Shown piece after piece: positions 1-8,035 of a stretch of DNA of 64,000 bases. The stretch is from NCBI RefSeq assembly GCF_042683565.1, contig NZ_JBHUJW010000043.1:806001-870000 (forward strand), in the 5' to 3' direction. Under the pieces are notes generated by a model, which was given only the letters and a program-made list of their open reading frames with translations, had not been told where the DNA came from and did no database searches. The DNA is from Brevibacillus sp042683565 (GTDB taxonomy: Bacteria; Bacillota; Bacilli; Brevibacillales; Brevibacillaceae). Made by a program: the position numbers and the translations under genes. Position 1 is the stretch's first letter. Each line of letters begins with the position of its first letter.

Positions 1-583
1 GCTCGGTGAGAATCCCGCACACCTTTTTATCCCCGATGAAAATATCATTGGGCCATTTGATTTTCACCGGCAGTCCCGTCTCTTCGCGAATCGTTCGTGC
101 GACAGTCACGGCCGTCAATAGCGTGATCTGCGGCGTCTTGGGCAAAGGGATCGCCGGACGAATGACCAGGCTCATCCAGATGCCTGTTCCTTTTGGCGAA
201 TGCCAGGGACGGCCCAGCCGGCCTTTTCCGCCCGTCTGCATCTCTGCGAGCACCAGCGTGCCTTCTTCTGCGCCCTTTGCCGCAGCCTCCTGGGCGAGCG
301 GCTGCGTTGACACAACTTCATCATAGGCGATCACGCGCTGACCGATGTGTTTGGTGTCCAGGCCTGCCGTAATCTCGGCGGCGGACAGGCGATCGGGAGC
401 CGCAATCAGCCGATAACCCGATTTGCGAACCGCCTCTACCTCATAGCCGTCCTTGCGCAGCTCCTCGATGTGCTTCCAGACAGCCGTCCGCGAGCAGCCG
501 CACGTCTGGCTCAATTCTTCGCCGGAAATAAACTCGCCGGGATGATCGTGAAACGCTTTGATAATGACCTGTTTAATGTTCAT
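1..583 (-). CDS. birA: BirA bifunctional biotin--protein ligase / biotin operon repressor (3' end beyond window)
   Basis: BirA activates biotin as biotinyl-AMP, attaches it to carboxylase carrier proteins and represses biotin genes. About 194 codons are visible. The N-terminus (MNIKQVIIK) leads into a winged-helix DNA-binding domain with the recognition-helix segment CGCSRTAVWKHIEEL around residues 30-45, so this is the long, regulatory class. The ligase domain follows, with the biotin/ATP loop GGKGRLGR and the KWPNDIF motif. The start ATG lies 11 bases inside the cca gene, which implies coupled translation. The gene runs off the left edge, so its C-terminal domain cannot be judged. The identification is secure. 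Confidence 0.93.
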   Translation of the reverse strand, partial: MNIKQVIIKAFHDHPGEFISGEELSQTCGCSRTAVWKHIEELRKDGYEVEAVRKSGYRLIAAPDRLSAAEITAGLDTKHIGQRVIAYDEVVSTQPLAQEAAAKGAEEGTLVLAEMQTGGKGRLGRPWHSPKGTGIWMSLVIRPAIPLPKTPQITLLTAVTVARTIREETGLPVKIKWPNDIFIGDKKVCGILTE

Positions 584-1817
584 CTCGTGCTACCTCTCTC
601 TTCGCTGCCTCAAGCAAGGCTTCCGGTGTGTTTGGCAGCCCGTGCAAGGCAGCCTGTATCAGCAATGTGTCCAGGACGCGGCTGATCCATTCGCCCGGTT
701 TCTTCTGCATGGCTACCTGTAAATCCATGCCGGTCACAGCAAGGTCTTTCACCGATTTGACGGGCATCGCATTATACGTCGCCTCAAGGTCCCGGAAGAC
801 CGCTTCTTCCCGCCTGTTCCACCAGCAACCGCGCAGGGCCGACGCCAGCTCGCGGCAAGTCTTTTCACCTTTCGCCAGCAGCAGCGGTCCCCATTCCACG
901 GCTTTTGAGACGTCCCAATCCGGTTGCACCCGGTTCAACAAGGCTACCAGTACAGCGATCGCTTCCGTATCACGCTTCGACATGCGCAGCTGGGCACAAA
1001 TCTGCCGGGCCGCTTCTTCGTCAAAAGCGGCAGCGTACATGAGGACGGCCCATTTTTGCGTTAATGACTCCAGATGGACCAACCGCCACGCTTGGGCACT
1101 CGCCCGCTCGACCAATTGCACGAGCAGCGGGGAGTACGCGAACAGCTTCGTCTCGTGGAGCAGCTGGCAGCCTTTGTGGGGCGCCTGGCTGTCCCATGTC
1201 TTGTTCAGTTCTTCCCGCACCCGCTCGACAGCAATGTGCGCGAGCAGGGGTGCTGTCTTTTTCATCGCCAGCAGCGTCCCCGGCTCAATCGCGAAGTCCA
1301 GCTGTGCGGCAAAGCGGATGCCCCGCAGCAAACGCAAAGCATCTTCGCGAAAACGCTGCTCCGGCTCTCCAACAGCGCGTACGACGCGATCCGCGAGATC
1401 TTTTCGCCCGTCAAACGGGTCTTGCAAATTTCCGCGACGATCCATCGCCATCGCATTCATCGTAAAATCGCGCCGTTCGAGATCCAGCCGCAGTTCGGCG
1501 ACAAACTGCACATCGCTCGGCCGCCGGTAGTCCTCGTACTTTCCTTCTGTGCGAAACGTCGTCACTTCAAAAAACAGGCCGTTCATCTTTACAGAGACCG
1601 TCCCGTGCTTGAGCCCGGTAGGGACAGGGTCGGGAAAAAGGCGAATCACGTCGCCAGGATGGGCATTCGTACATATATCTATATCGTGAACGGGTCTTCC
1701 GAGCAGCCAATCGCGGACGCAGCCACCGACGTAATAGGCTTCAAAGCCATGCTCCTCCAAGGTTTGCAGTATCCGTACCGCCTGTTCTTTTCCCATGCTC
1801 GCTCCCTCTGTTCCCAT
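573..1817 (-). CDS. cca: CCA tRNA nucleotidyltransferase
   Basis: This enzyme adds or repairs the 3' CCA of tRNAs from CTP and ATP without a nucleic-acid template. The class II nucleotidyltransferase signature YYVGGCVRD is near the N-terminus, followed by the catalytic aspartates DIDIC, the RRDFTMNAMA motif and the LRLLRGIRFA motif. Length, about 414 residues, fits the bacterial class. I chose the ATG at 1817 because AGGTGG lies just upstream. A GTG at 1826 and an ATG at 1796 (MGKEQAV) are also possible, and the 1796 start gives the usual family N-terminus. The gene sits between bshA and birA in a co-directional run. Confidence 0.95.
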   Translation of the reverse strand: MGTEGASMGKEQAVRILQTLEEHGFEAYYVGGCVRDWLLGRPVHDIDICTNAHPGDVIRLFPDPVPTGLKHGTVSVKMNGLFFEVTTFRTEGKYEDYRRPSDVQFVAELRLDLERRDFTMNAMAMDRRGNLQDPFDGRKDLADRVVRAVGEPEQRFREDALRLLRGIRFAAQLDFAIEPGTLLAMKKTAPLLAHIAVERVREELNKTWDSQAPHKGCQLLHETKLFAYSPLLVQLVERASAQAWRLVHLESLTQKWAVLMYAAAFDEEAARQICAQLRMSKRDTEAIAVLVALLNRVQPDWDVSKAVEWGPLLLAKGEKTCRELASALRGCWWNRREEAVFRDLEATYNAMPVKSVKDLAVTGMDLQVAMQKKPGEWISRVLDTLLIQAALHGLPNTPEALLEAAKREVARDEH

Positions 1818-1847
1818 CCCTTCCACCTGCCAAAGGAGGAATCTGCG

Positions 1848-1925
1848 ATGAAGTTTTTATACGGTCTCTTCATCTTTATTTCCAAATTGCACCAAATCGC
1901 CAAAAGCAACAGCCATCGTCCATAA
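1848..1925 (+). CDS. Possible 25-residue hydrophobic small protein in the cca-bshA gap
   Basis: A 25-codon ORF on the opposite strand starts with ATG at 1848, eight bases after a perfect AGGAGG. The peptide begins MKFLYGLFIFISKL, which would make a short hydrophobic helix, and ends in a basic polar tail. It fills the gap between bshA and cca and points against both. I see no clear promoter for it, since upstream DNA is the cca coding region. It could be chance, but the ribosome-binding site is as good as that of any gene here. Confidence 0.25.
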   Translation: MKFLYGLFIFISKLHQIAKSNSHRP

Positions 1926-1939
1926 TGTTCATGCTACTG

Positions 1940-3055
1940 TTATCCGAGCAGCTGCTTATAAAGCGCCTCGTATTGGGACGCAATCGTCTCGTGGCAAAAC
2001 GTCTGGCAGGACCGCTCAATGCCGTTGCGGGAAAAAGTCCGGTACATCTCTTCATCCTGAAGCAGACGAATCGTCCCCTGCGCCATCCCCTCGACATCGC
2101 CGATCGGATACAAGTAGCCGGTTACCCCGTCGAGCACGACTTCCGGCAAACCGCCGGCAGATGAAGCCACGACAGGCACTCCGCACGCCATCGCTTCCAG
2201 CGCGACAAGCCCGAAGCTCTCCTTTTGGGAAGGCAGCAGCATGACATCCGCCAAAGACAGGACCTCAGCCACGTCTTCCTGCTTGCCTAAAAAGCAAACG
2301 TCCCTGGTCAAGCCTCGCTCTGCAATCATATTGCGGACGGCGCCCATCTCCGGCCCTTCTCCGATCAGAATGAGGCGGGAAGGTACTACCTCGCGCACCT
2401 TGGCGAAAACCTCCACGACATCCGGCACTCGTTTGACCGGACGGAAATTGGAGATGTGCATGAGAATTTTTTCGCCCCGAGGCGCAAATTTTTTCTTCAG
2501 CTCCCCGACTTCTTTCGGGTAGTAGCGCCGTTTGTCTACAAAGTTGTAAACGGGAACGATCTCTTTTTCTACGTTTAGCAACTCTTTCGTCTGCCGGATC
2601 AAATCGTTGGAGACGGCTGTCACCATGTCGCTGCGCTCGATACCGAAGCGAATGAGCTCGCTGAGGTTGGAATCGTAGCCGAGCACGGTAATGTCCGTCC
2701 CGTGCAGCGTTGTCATGATCTTCAGATGCGGTCCGACCATCTGCTTTGCCAAAAACGCGCACAAGGCGTGCGGTACGGCGTAATGCACATGCAGCAAATC
2801 CAGCTTTTCATTGTGCGCGACTTGCGCCATTCGGCTGGCCAGTGTCAAATCGTAAGGCGGATATTTGAACACATCGTAGTTGTTTACTTCTACTTCGTGG
2901 TAAAAAATGTTCGGATGAAAGGCCCCGAGGCGAAACGGCATGCCCGAGGTAATAAAATGCACCTGATGTCCCCGCTCCGCAAGCAATTTGCCCAATTCCG
3001 TGGCAACGACGCCTGATCCGCCCAGGGACGGGTAACAGGTAATCCCGATGTTCAT
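1940..3055 (-). CDS. bshA: BshA, N-acetyl-alpha-D-glucosaminyl L-malate synthase
   Basis: BshA is the GT4 glycosyltransferase that joins UDP-GlcNAc to L-malate in the first step of bacillithiol synthesis. The N-terminus MNIGITCYPSLGGSG with the glycine-rich UDP-sugar loop, the LLHVHYAVPHA segment and the C-terminal ESFGLVALEAMACG nucleotide-sugar motif are all typical. The start at 3055 is preceded by AAGGAG at a slightly long spacing; a GTG four codons upstream overlaps that site and is less likely. The next gene upstream, bshB1, encodes the second enzyme of the pathway. bshC, the third enzyme, is not in this window. Confidence 0.96.
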   Translation of the reverse strand: MNIGITCYPSLGGSGVVATELGKLLAERGHQVHFITSGMPFRLGAFHPNIFYHEVEVNNYDVFKYPPYDLTLASRMAQVAHNEKLDLLHVHYAVPHALCAFLAKQMVGPHLKIMTTLHGTDITVLGYDSNLSELIRFGIERSDMVTAVSNDLIRQTKELLNVEKEIVPVYNFVDKRRYYPKEVGELKKKFAPRGEKILMHISNFRPVKRVPDVVEVFAKVREVVPSRLILIGEGPEMGAVRNMIAERGLTRDVCFLGKQEDVAEVLSLADVMLLPSQKESFGLVALEAMACGVPVVASSAGGLPEVVLDGVTGYLYPIGDVEGMAQGTIRLLQDEEMYRTFSRNGIERSCQTFCHETIASQYEALYKQLLG

Positions 3056-3072
3056 TCTGGAAGTCACTCCTT

Positions 3073-3768
3073 CTACAGGTTGGCCAATACATAAGGCGCA
3101 GCACTCACAAAACCTTCTGCGTAGGTGACGCCGGCTTGCTGGCCAAACAGACGCTCCCGATACTCGACCATCTCCAGGTACCCGTTTGTCAGCGGAGTGG
3201 CAACACTGCCTTCCTCCAGTTCAAATTGACTGCGGTAACATCGCAGAACCTCCATTTTGTCCGGGTAAACGGAGGTGACATCGACGACAACCTGTGGAGT
3301 CACCGTCGAATTGATAAAGTAGTAGAGCAATTGCCCTGGCCGATATGCCGGATGTCCTTTTTCTGCCTGATATTTGCGGATTCCCGCGTTGAAGACAGCT
3401 TCACGGACGATTCGGCTGACGCTCTCGTGGTCGGGATGCCGATCCTGATGGTATGGAGCCAGCACGATCTTCGGACGGGTCTGGCGAATCAGCTCAACCA
3501 CCCGGCTGATCGCCTCATCCCGTACGGCTTCCAGACCACGGTCCGGCAAGCCGAAGTTGTACCTTCTGATAACACCGAGCAATTTGTCGGCTGCCGCCGC
3601 TTCCTGCTGACGGCGCTCTACATCTCCGTTGGACGACAGCTCCGCACGGGTCAGATCCAATATCCCGACGCGCTTGCCCTGCCTGGCTGCCACAATCAAG
3701 CTGCCGGCGGCACCGATCTCCACATCGTCCGGATGTGCCCCGATCGCCAGTATATCCAGGTCATTCAT
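3073..3768 (-). CDS. bshB1: BshB1, bacillithiol biosynthesis deacetylase
   Basis: This LmbE/PIG-L family zinc deacetylase removes acetate from GlcNAc-malate to give GlcN-malate, the second bacillithiol step. The zinc-binding motif AIGAHPDDVEIG is at residues 8-19 and the later HxDRHPDHE segment supplies the third ligand. Length is 231 residues, as expected. The ATG overlaps the stop codon of mgsA by four bases (ATGA), and bshA follows after a short gap, so mgsA-bshB1-bshA are translated from one message as in Bacillus subtilis. Confidence 0.95.
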   Translation of the reverse strand: MNDLDILAIGAHPDDVEIGAAGSLIVAARQGKRVGILDLTRAELSSNGDVERRQQEAAAADKLLGVIRRYNFGLPDRGLEAVRDEAISRVVELIRQTRPKIVLAPYHQDRHPDHESVSRIVREAVFNAGIRKYQAEKGHPAYRPGQLLYYFINSTVTPQVVVDVTSVYPDKMEVLRCYRSQFELEEGSVATPLTNGYLEMVEYRERLFGQQAGVTYAEGFVSAAPYVLANL

Positions 3769-4178
3769 TTTTGTTCATTCTCCTTATGTACCACATCACG
3801 CCAGTCCAGTTCACCCCCCTGCAACGCCTTGAGCAAGATTTCTGCCGTCGCCAGGTTGGTGGCAAACGGGATTTTATGCACGTCGCACAGGCGAAGCAGC
3901 GCGGTAATGTCCGGCTCATGCGGCTGAGCTGTCAGCGGATCACGCAAAAAGATGATGAGATCCATTTCGTTACGGGCGATCATGGCACCGATCTGCTGGT
4001 CTCCGCCCATCGGTCCGGACAAGACGCGGGTGACGGGCAAGCCTGTCGCTTCCATGATGCGCAGACCAGTCGTTCCGGTCGCAAACAGCGTATGCTGACT
4101 CAAGATCGCTGCATAAGCCATCGCCAATTGAACGATTTCTTCCTTTTTTCGATCGTGAGCTATCAAAGCAATTTTCAT
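3765..4178 (-). CDS. mgsA: MgsA, methylglyoxal synthase
   Basis: MgsA converts dihydroxyacetone phosphate to methylglyoxal and phosphate, a bypass used when sugar phosphates accumulate. The 137-residue protein starts MKIALIAHDRKKEE and carries the conserved phosphate-binding segment FATGTTG and the SGPMGGDQQIGAMI region with the catalytic aspartate. It is full length. It is followed by bshB1 with a four-base overlap. The association is functionally sensible, because bacillithiol takes part in methylglyoxal detoxification in Firmicutes. Confidence 0.95.
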   Translation of the reverse strand: MKIALIAHDRKKEEIVQLAMAYAAILSQHTLFATGTTGLRIMEATGLPVTRVLSGPMGGDQQIGAMIARNEMDLIIFLRDPLTAQPHEPDITALLRLCDVHKIPFATNLATAEILLKALQGGELDWRDVVHKENEQK

Positions 4179-4237
4179 ATAGACCTCTCCCTTCCTGTTC
4201 TCTTGTGATCGCTCATGCCCTTGTTTTATACATTTGT

Positions 4238-4990
4238 TTAATCAATCAAATGTTCCAAACCGTAGATCAGATTCGACATGTTGACAACTGCCTTGATTGC
4301 CATATTGACGCCCGGCATGAAGGATTCGCGGCTGATGGAGTCATGGCGAATGGACAGCGTCTGCCCGACAGCTCCGAACAGCACCTCCTGATGCGCGACC
4401 ATGCCCGGCAGGCGGACGCTGTGGATACGGAAACCCTCATACTCTCCGCCGCGCGCGCCCGGGATGATTTCCTTTTCTTCCGGATGCCCTTGTCGAATAT
4501 TTTCCCGCACAGTTGCAATCATCTCCGCCGTTTTCAGCGCAGTGCCGCTCGGAGCGTCAAGCTTGCGGTCGTGGTGCAGCTCGATAATTTCTACATGCGG
4601 CATGTATTTGGACGCCATCACCGCAAACTTCATGCACAAAATCGCCCCGATCGCGAAGTTCGGTGCGATAATCGCCCCAAGACCTGCCTCGTGGTAGCGT
4701 TCCGTCATCTCCTGCAGCTGTTCCGGCGTCAGCCCGGTCGTCCCTACGACAGGCCGCACTCCGTATTGCAAGCAAATTTCCAAGTGGCGGTATACGCTGT
4801 GCGGCGTTGTGAAATCCACCAGCACATCCGGTTTCATTGCTTCCATCTGCTCCTGAATGGACGCCTCATCCCCACGCGTTTCCAGGTTGCCTGTATAGAT
4901 GAGCTGAGCATCTTCCCCCAGCATTTTGACGACCTCTTGACCCATTCGACCATTTGCTCCTGCGACTGCGACACGAATCTGTTTTTCCAT
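4238..4990 (-). CDS. dapB: DapB, 4-hydroxy-tetrahydrodipicolinate reductase
   Basis: DapB makes tetrahydrodipicolinate with NAD(P)H for diaminopimelate, lysine and, in spore formers, dipicolinate. The N-terminal dinucleotide loop GANGRMGQEVV is at residues 10-20, the VDFTTPHSV and VVGTTGL segments follow, and the catalytic ELHHDRKLDAPSGTA motif is present. Length is 250 residues, slightly shorter than the Bacillus subtilis enzyme, but no domain is missing. Its ATG shares one base with the ypjD stop codon (TAATG), which indicates translational coupling. Confidence 0.96.
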   Translation of the reverse strand: MEKQIRVAVAGANGRMGQEVVKMLGEDAQLIYTGNLETRGDEASIQEQMEAMKPDVLVDFTTPHSVYRHLEICLQYGVRPVVGTTGLTPEQLQEMTERYHEAGLGAIIAPNFAIGAILCMKFAVMASKYMPHVEIIELHHDRKLDAPSGTALKTAEMIATVRENIRQGHPEEKEIIPGARGGEYEGFRIHSVRLPGMVAHQEVLFGAVGQTLSIRHDSISRESFMPGVNMAIKAVVNMSNLIYGLEHLID

Positions 4991-5331
4991 TAGTCCTGCT
5001 TCGCTCCTATTCTCGTCCAGCGATCTTTATCGCGTGTATTAAATTTGTGCATAATACGATCAAATGCTTCCTGCAAGTCGATTCCCAGGGAGTTGGCGAA
5101 GCAGATGACGATAAAGAGCACGTCGCCCAGCTCCTCCTCCACGGTTTTTTCACCCTCGTCGCGCTTTTTGGGCTTTTCGCCGTAGTAGTGATTAATCTCA
5201 CGAGCCAGCTCTCCTACTTCCTCGGTCATACGCGCCATCATGGACAGGGGAGAAAAATAGCCCTCTTTGAATTGCGATATGTACTTGTCCACTTCCTGCT
5301 GCATTTCCTGCATGGTCTTTTGTCGTTCCAT
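4990..5331 (-). CDS. ypjD: MazG-type nucleotide pyrophosphohydrolase (YpjD-like)
   Basis: The 113-residue protein belongs to the all-alpha NTP pyrophosphohydrolase group. The metal-binding EEVGELAREI helix and the later EEELGDVLFIVICFAN helix supply the ExxE and ExxD ligands. In Bacillus subtilis the same gene, ypjD, precedes dapB. The natural nucleotide substrate is not known from sequence. It is the first gene of the minus-strand operon that runs through dapB to birA and has a good promoter 40-70 bases upstream. Confidence 0.88.
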   Translation of the reverse strand: MERQKTMQEMQQEVDKYISQFKEGYFSPLSMMARMTEEVGELAREINHYYGEKPKKRDEGEKTVEEELGDVLFIVICFANSLGIDLQEAFDRIMHKFNTRDKDRWTRIGAKQD

Positions 5332-5373
5332 CGGCTCACTCCATTTCCTTGAACATGCTTGTCTCTTTCACTT

Positions 5374-5402
5374 ATCGTAACCGAAAAGGCTTCATTTGCC
5401 AA
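5374..5402 (-). promoter_or_regulatory. Sigma-A promoter for ypjD-dapB-mgsA-bshB1-bshA-cca-birA
   Basis: On the minus strand a -35 box TTGGCA (5397-5402) is separated by 17 bases from a -10 box TACGAT (5374-5379). The predicted start lies about 35 bases before the ypjD ATG. It stands back to back with the YitT-gene promoter. Confidence 0.7.
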
Positions 5403-5429
5403 ATCTCAATGCTTCCGCTTTCCAGCATA

Positions 5430-5459
5430 TGGACAATGGAAGAAACGTTCCATTATAAT
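5430..5459 (+). promoter_or_regulatory. Sigma-A promoter for the YitT-family gene
   Basis: TGGACA (5430-5435) and a perfect TATAAT (5454-5459) are separated by 18 bases. The predicted leader before the ATG is about 86 bases long. It contains no obvious structured element. Confidence 0.7.
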
Positions 5460-5551
5460 GGCAATCGTATGGCATCAGGTAACGTGGCATTTCGCTGCAT
5501 CACAGGCCAATCGGGAGCGCCATCAAACCGCTTGGCGAACAGGAGGACTTT

Positions 5552-6409
5552 ATGAATGTACGTCTCAAGAGCATCATTGCCATCATCCTTGGATCTGCCA
5601 TCATGGGGTTCGGCATCAACTCCTTCAACATTCCGAACCACCTGGCAGAGGGCGGCATCACAGGCATCAGCATTTTGATCAAGCTGCTGTTCCCCGGCGT
5701 GGATCAAGGGATCGTATTCCTGGTGCTAAACGTGCCGCTGTTCATTCTCGGGTGGAAAATTCTCGGCCGGACATCCTTCTTTTATACGATCCTTGGAACC
5801 GTATCCCTCTCCGTCTTTTTGTCCGTGTTTGACAATGTTCTCCCCCTCCCGATGAACGATCGCTTGCTCGCTTCACTGTATGCGGGAGTGGCTGTTGGTG
5901 TCGGCCTGGGCATCATTTTCCGCTACGGCGGGACTACAGGCGGCGTCGATATCATCGCGCGGCTGTTGCAAAAATATATGGGAGTCAGCATGGGGCGTAC
6001 GCTCTTTTTGGGCGACATTCTCGTCATCGGCGCCTCTTTGGTCTATTTGAATCTGGAGAGCGCGATGTACACGCTCGTCGCCGTTTTCATCGCGGCACGC
6101 GTGATCGACTTTTTCCAGGACGGCGCGTACGCTGGCAAAGCACTGACGATCATTTCCGAGCGTACGGAAGAAATTTGCAAGCAGATTTTGGATCTTGGCC
6201 GCGGCGTTACACTGTTTTCGGGCAAAGGAGCATTTTCTGGCAACGACAAGCAGGTCATTTACGTTGTCGTCAGCCGCAATGAAGTCATGCGCCTCAAAAG
6301 CATCGTCCAGGAAGTAGATCCGCACGCCTTTGTCATCGTCAACGACGTTCACGAGGTGCTGGGCGAAGGCTTTACACTCGACGAAAACAAGCAGCCGATC
6401 CAAAGCTAG
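5552..6409 (+). CDS. YitT family membrane protein with C-terminal DUF2179 domain (YpjC-like)
   Basis: This 285-residue protein has five or six membrane segments in its first 180 residues, with the family features GFGINSFNIPNHLAEGG and FRYGGTTGGVDIIA. A soluble C-terminal domain of about 80 residues (GRGVTLFSGKGAF... YVVVSRNEV) is the DUF2179 domain. The function of the family is unknown, though transport has been proposed. The GGAGG just upstream supports the ATG at 5552. It is one of the few rightward genes and has its own promoter and terminator. The Bacillus subtilis counterpart at this position is ypjC. Confidence 0.88.
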   Translation: MNVRLKSIIAIILGSAIMGFGINSFNIPNHLAEGGITGISILIKLLFPGVDQGIVFLVLNVPLFILGWKILGRTSFFYTILGTVSLSVFLSVFDNVLPLPMNDRLLASLYAGVAVGVGLGIIFRYGGTTGGVDIIARLLQKYMGVSMGRTLFLGDILVIGASLVYLNLESAMYTLVAVFIAARVIDFFQDGAYAGKALTIISERTEEICKQILDLGRGVTLFSGKGAFSGNDKQVIYVVVSRNEVMRLKSIVQEVDPHAFVIVNDVHEVLGEGFTLDENKQPIQS

Positions 6410-6425
6410 ACAGCAGTACCGAAAC

Positions 6426-6461
6426 AAAAAGACGCGGCTCGATACTGGCCCGCGTCTTTTT
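6426..6461. terminator. Bidirectional rho-independent terminator
   Basis: The stem GACGCGG/CCGCGTC (6431-6437 and 6450-6456) is flanked by five A residues on the left and five T residues on the right. It can end both the rightward YitT gene and the leftward ypjB transcript. Confidence 0.85.
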
Positions 6462-6497
6462 CCATATCTGGAAGCCCCAGCTTCATTCCCCCCTGTT

Positions 6498-7313
6498 TCA
6501 GGCAGAGCGGATTTCTCCATCGTATTTTCGCCACGCCGCATACGATAGGCAGATAAGCAAGGCTACCCCTACAGAGATGATCATCGTCATCGGAGAATCC
6601 GGGCGCATGATCAACCGGGCAAAGGTGCTTCTCTCTTCGCCCAGAAAAGCAAGCTGCATCGATCCGCTTAAATCTCGCAGCGCCTCTCGCACCTGTTGCC
6701 AATCAATCCGCGCATTGCGTAATTCTTTGGATATGTCGTCGTAAGCCTGGGAAATCGACGCCATCTGTTCTTCCGGCAGGCGAATGCTCATGGCTGGTTT
6801 GATTGCCAGATACAATCGATAGTTTTCGTCAAATTGATCGCGAAATTGCGAATAATTCCGCTCGACCGCAGATTGCTGCAAATTTTGCACCTGGGTCGCA
6901 AAAGAAGAATAGTAGCTTCTCCACATCGGTTGATGCACATGTGTCAAAGCATCAATCGCTACCCGCACCTGTGTGGCATGCCACAGCAGTTGCTGCTCGC
7001 TTGCATTCGCAGAGGCGAAGCTTTGCTTGGCTGCGAGGATCGACTGCGTAACCGCATTGAGGCTCTCAATCCGGATCGGCACCGGCAAATGCTGGTTGGG
7101 AAATTGCTCCGCAAGCTCCTTAATATGCTTTTGCGCGTTCTCGATGTCTCCTTTTTTTACATTGGCTAACAGCTCGTTTGCGATCTGATCGAGAGCTGCC
7201 AACTGTTTTTCTTCAACAGGCTGATCCAGCTTGGAATAAAGATTGTGGATGGGCCATGACAAGAACAGACCGATCACCAGGAAAAACAGCAAGTAGCGGA
7301 TGTTTTTCTTCAA
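6498..7313 (-). CDS. ypjB: Sporulation protein YpjB
   Basis: The 271-residue protein has an N-terminal membrane segment or signal (residues 5-22, LLFFLVIGLFLSWPI), a long alpha-helical extracytoplasmic region and a second membrane helix near the C-terminus (MTMIISVGVALLICLSY). This architecture and the neighbour ypjA match the YpjB family, which is conserved in spore formers and named for sporulation-linked expression; the molecular role is unknown. The start codon is TTG, chosen because GGAGG lies at the right distance upstream. Confidence 0.8.
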   Translation of the reverse strand: MKKNIRYLLFFLVIGLFLSWPIHNLYSKLDQPVEEKQLAALDQIANELLANVKKGDIENAQKHIKELAEQFPNQHLPVPIRIESLNAVTQSILAAKQSFASANASEQQLLWHATQVRVAIDALTHVHQPMWRSYYSSFATQVQNLQQSAVERNYSQFRDQFDENYRLYLAIKPAMSIRLPEEQMASISQAYDDISKELRNARIDWQQVREALRDLSGSMQLAFLGEERSTFARLIMRPDSPMTMIISVGVALLICLSYAAWRKYDGEIRSA

Positions 7314-7361
7314 CGCAAAAACCTCCTTTCCCTTGTACAGACTATGGAAAGGAGGACAAGA

Positions 7362-7958
7362 TTAGACCTTGTTTGTTATGGATTTGCTATTCACAAACCA
7401 GATGACAGAGATGGAAATCAGGCTGAGAAGAACCGTAAACAAGCCAACAATCCCTTCGTAAGGGTCGAGTACACTCGGCAACCATGGATGAATATTCATC
7501 ACGTAATCCAGAAAGTCGTTATTCAGGGTCCATAAAGCCGCGATTCCGACAGGCAGCAGACTCAACTTGTAAAACCGTGCATACAGGACAGATTCCACAG
7601 CCATTCCTGAATGCGAGATGATTAACATGACGTCCGTCCAGCGCACTTCATTCCCCATCATCCATCCAGCCAAGATCACGCATACCGCCCAAACACCATA
7701 TTTAAAATTGGTTATGCCCGCTAATGCTTCCAGTACGGGAATGTGGCGACCCAACAAATAGGTAAGCAGAACCAGCGTAAAGAGTCCGCTCCCGGTTGGG
7801 CTATCCGGAACAAAAGGTGTTAAGAACGCGGGTGTCTCTGCCAATTGGTTGCCGTACCAAATAAATCCGTAGATCGTCCCCAGCAGATTGATGACAAACA
7901 GCGTCCAAAGAAACCATCTTTTCCCCAACGAATGCCTAAACCACTCCCACCAGATCAT
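7362..7958 (-). CDS. ypjA: DUF1405 membrane protein (YpjA)
   Basis: The 198-residue protein is almost wholly hydrophobic, with six or seven predicted membrane segments and conserved tryptophans near the N-terminus (MIWWEWFRHSL). It is the DUF1405 family, function unknown, found next to ypjB and the qcr operon in Bacillales. It lies after the qcr terminator, so it may be made partly by read-through. It precedes ypjB by about 50 bases. Confidence 0.85.
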   Translation of the reverse strand: MIWWEWFRHSLGKRWFLWTLFVINLLGTIYGFIWYGNQLAETPAFLTPFVPDSPTGSGLFTLVLLTYLLGRHIPVLEALAGITNFKYGVWAVCVILAGWMMGNEVRWTDVMLIISHSGMAVESVLYARFYKLSLLPVGIAALWTLNNDFLDYVMNIHPWLPSVLDPYEGIVGLFTVLLSLISISVIWFVNSKSITNKV

Positions 7959-7993
7959 ATGATTATCGTCTCCCGCTATGTACGCCGCTAAAG

Positions 7994-8025
7994 AAAAAGC
8001 TGACCTTTGCGTCAGCCAGCTTTTT
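7994..8025 (-). terminator. Terminator of the qcrABC operon
   Basis: The hairpin GCTGAC/GTCAGC (7999-8004 and 8011-8016) is flanked by an A run and a T run that read as a terminator in either direction. It lies about ten bases after the qcrC stop codon. Confidence 0.75.
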
Positions 8026-8035
8026 CCCTATTAGC

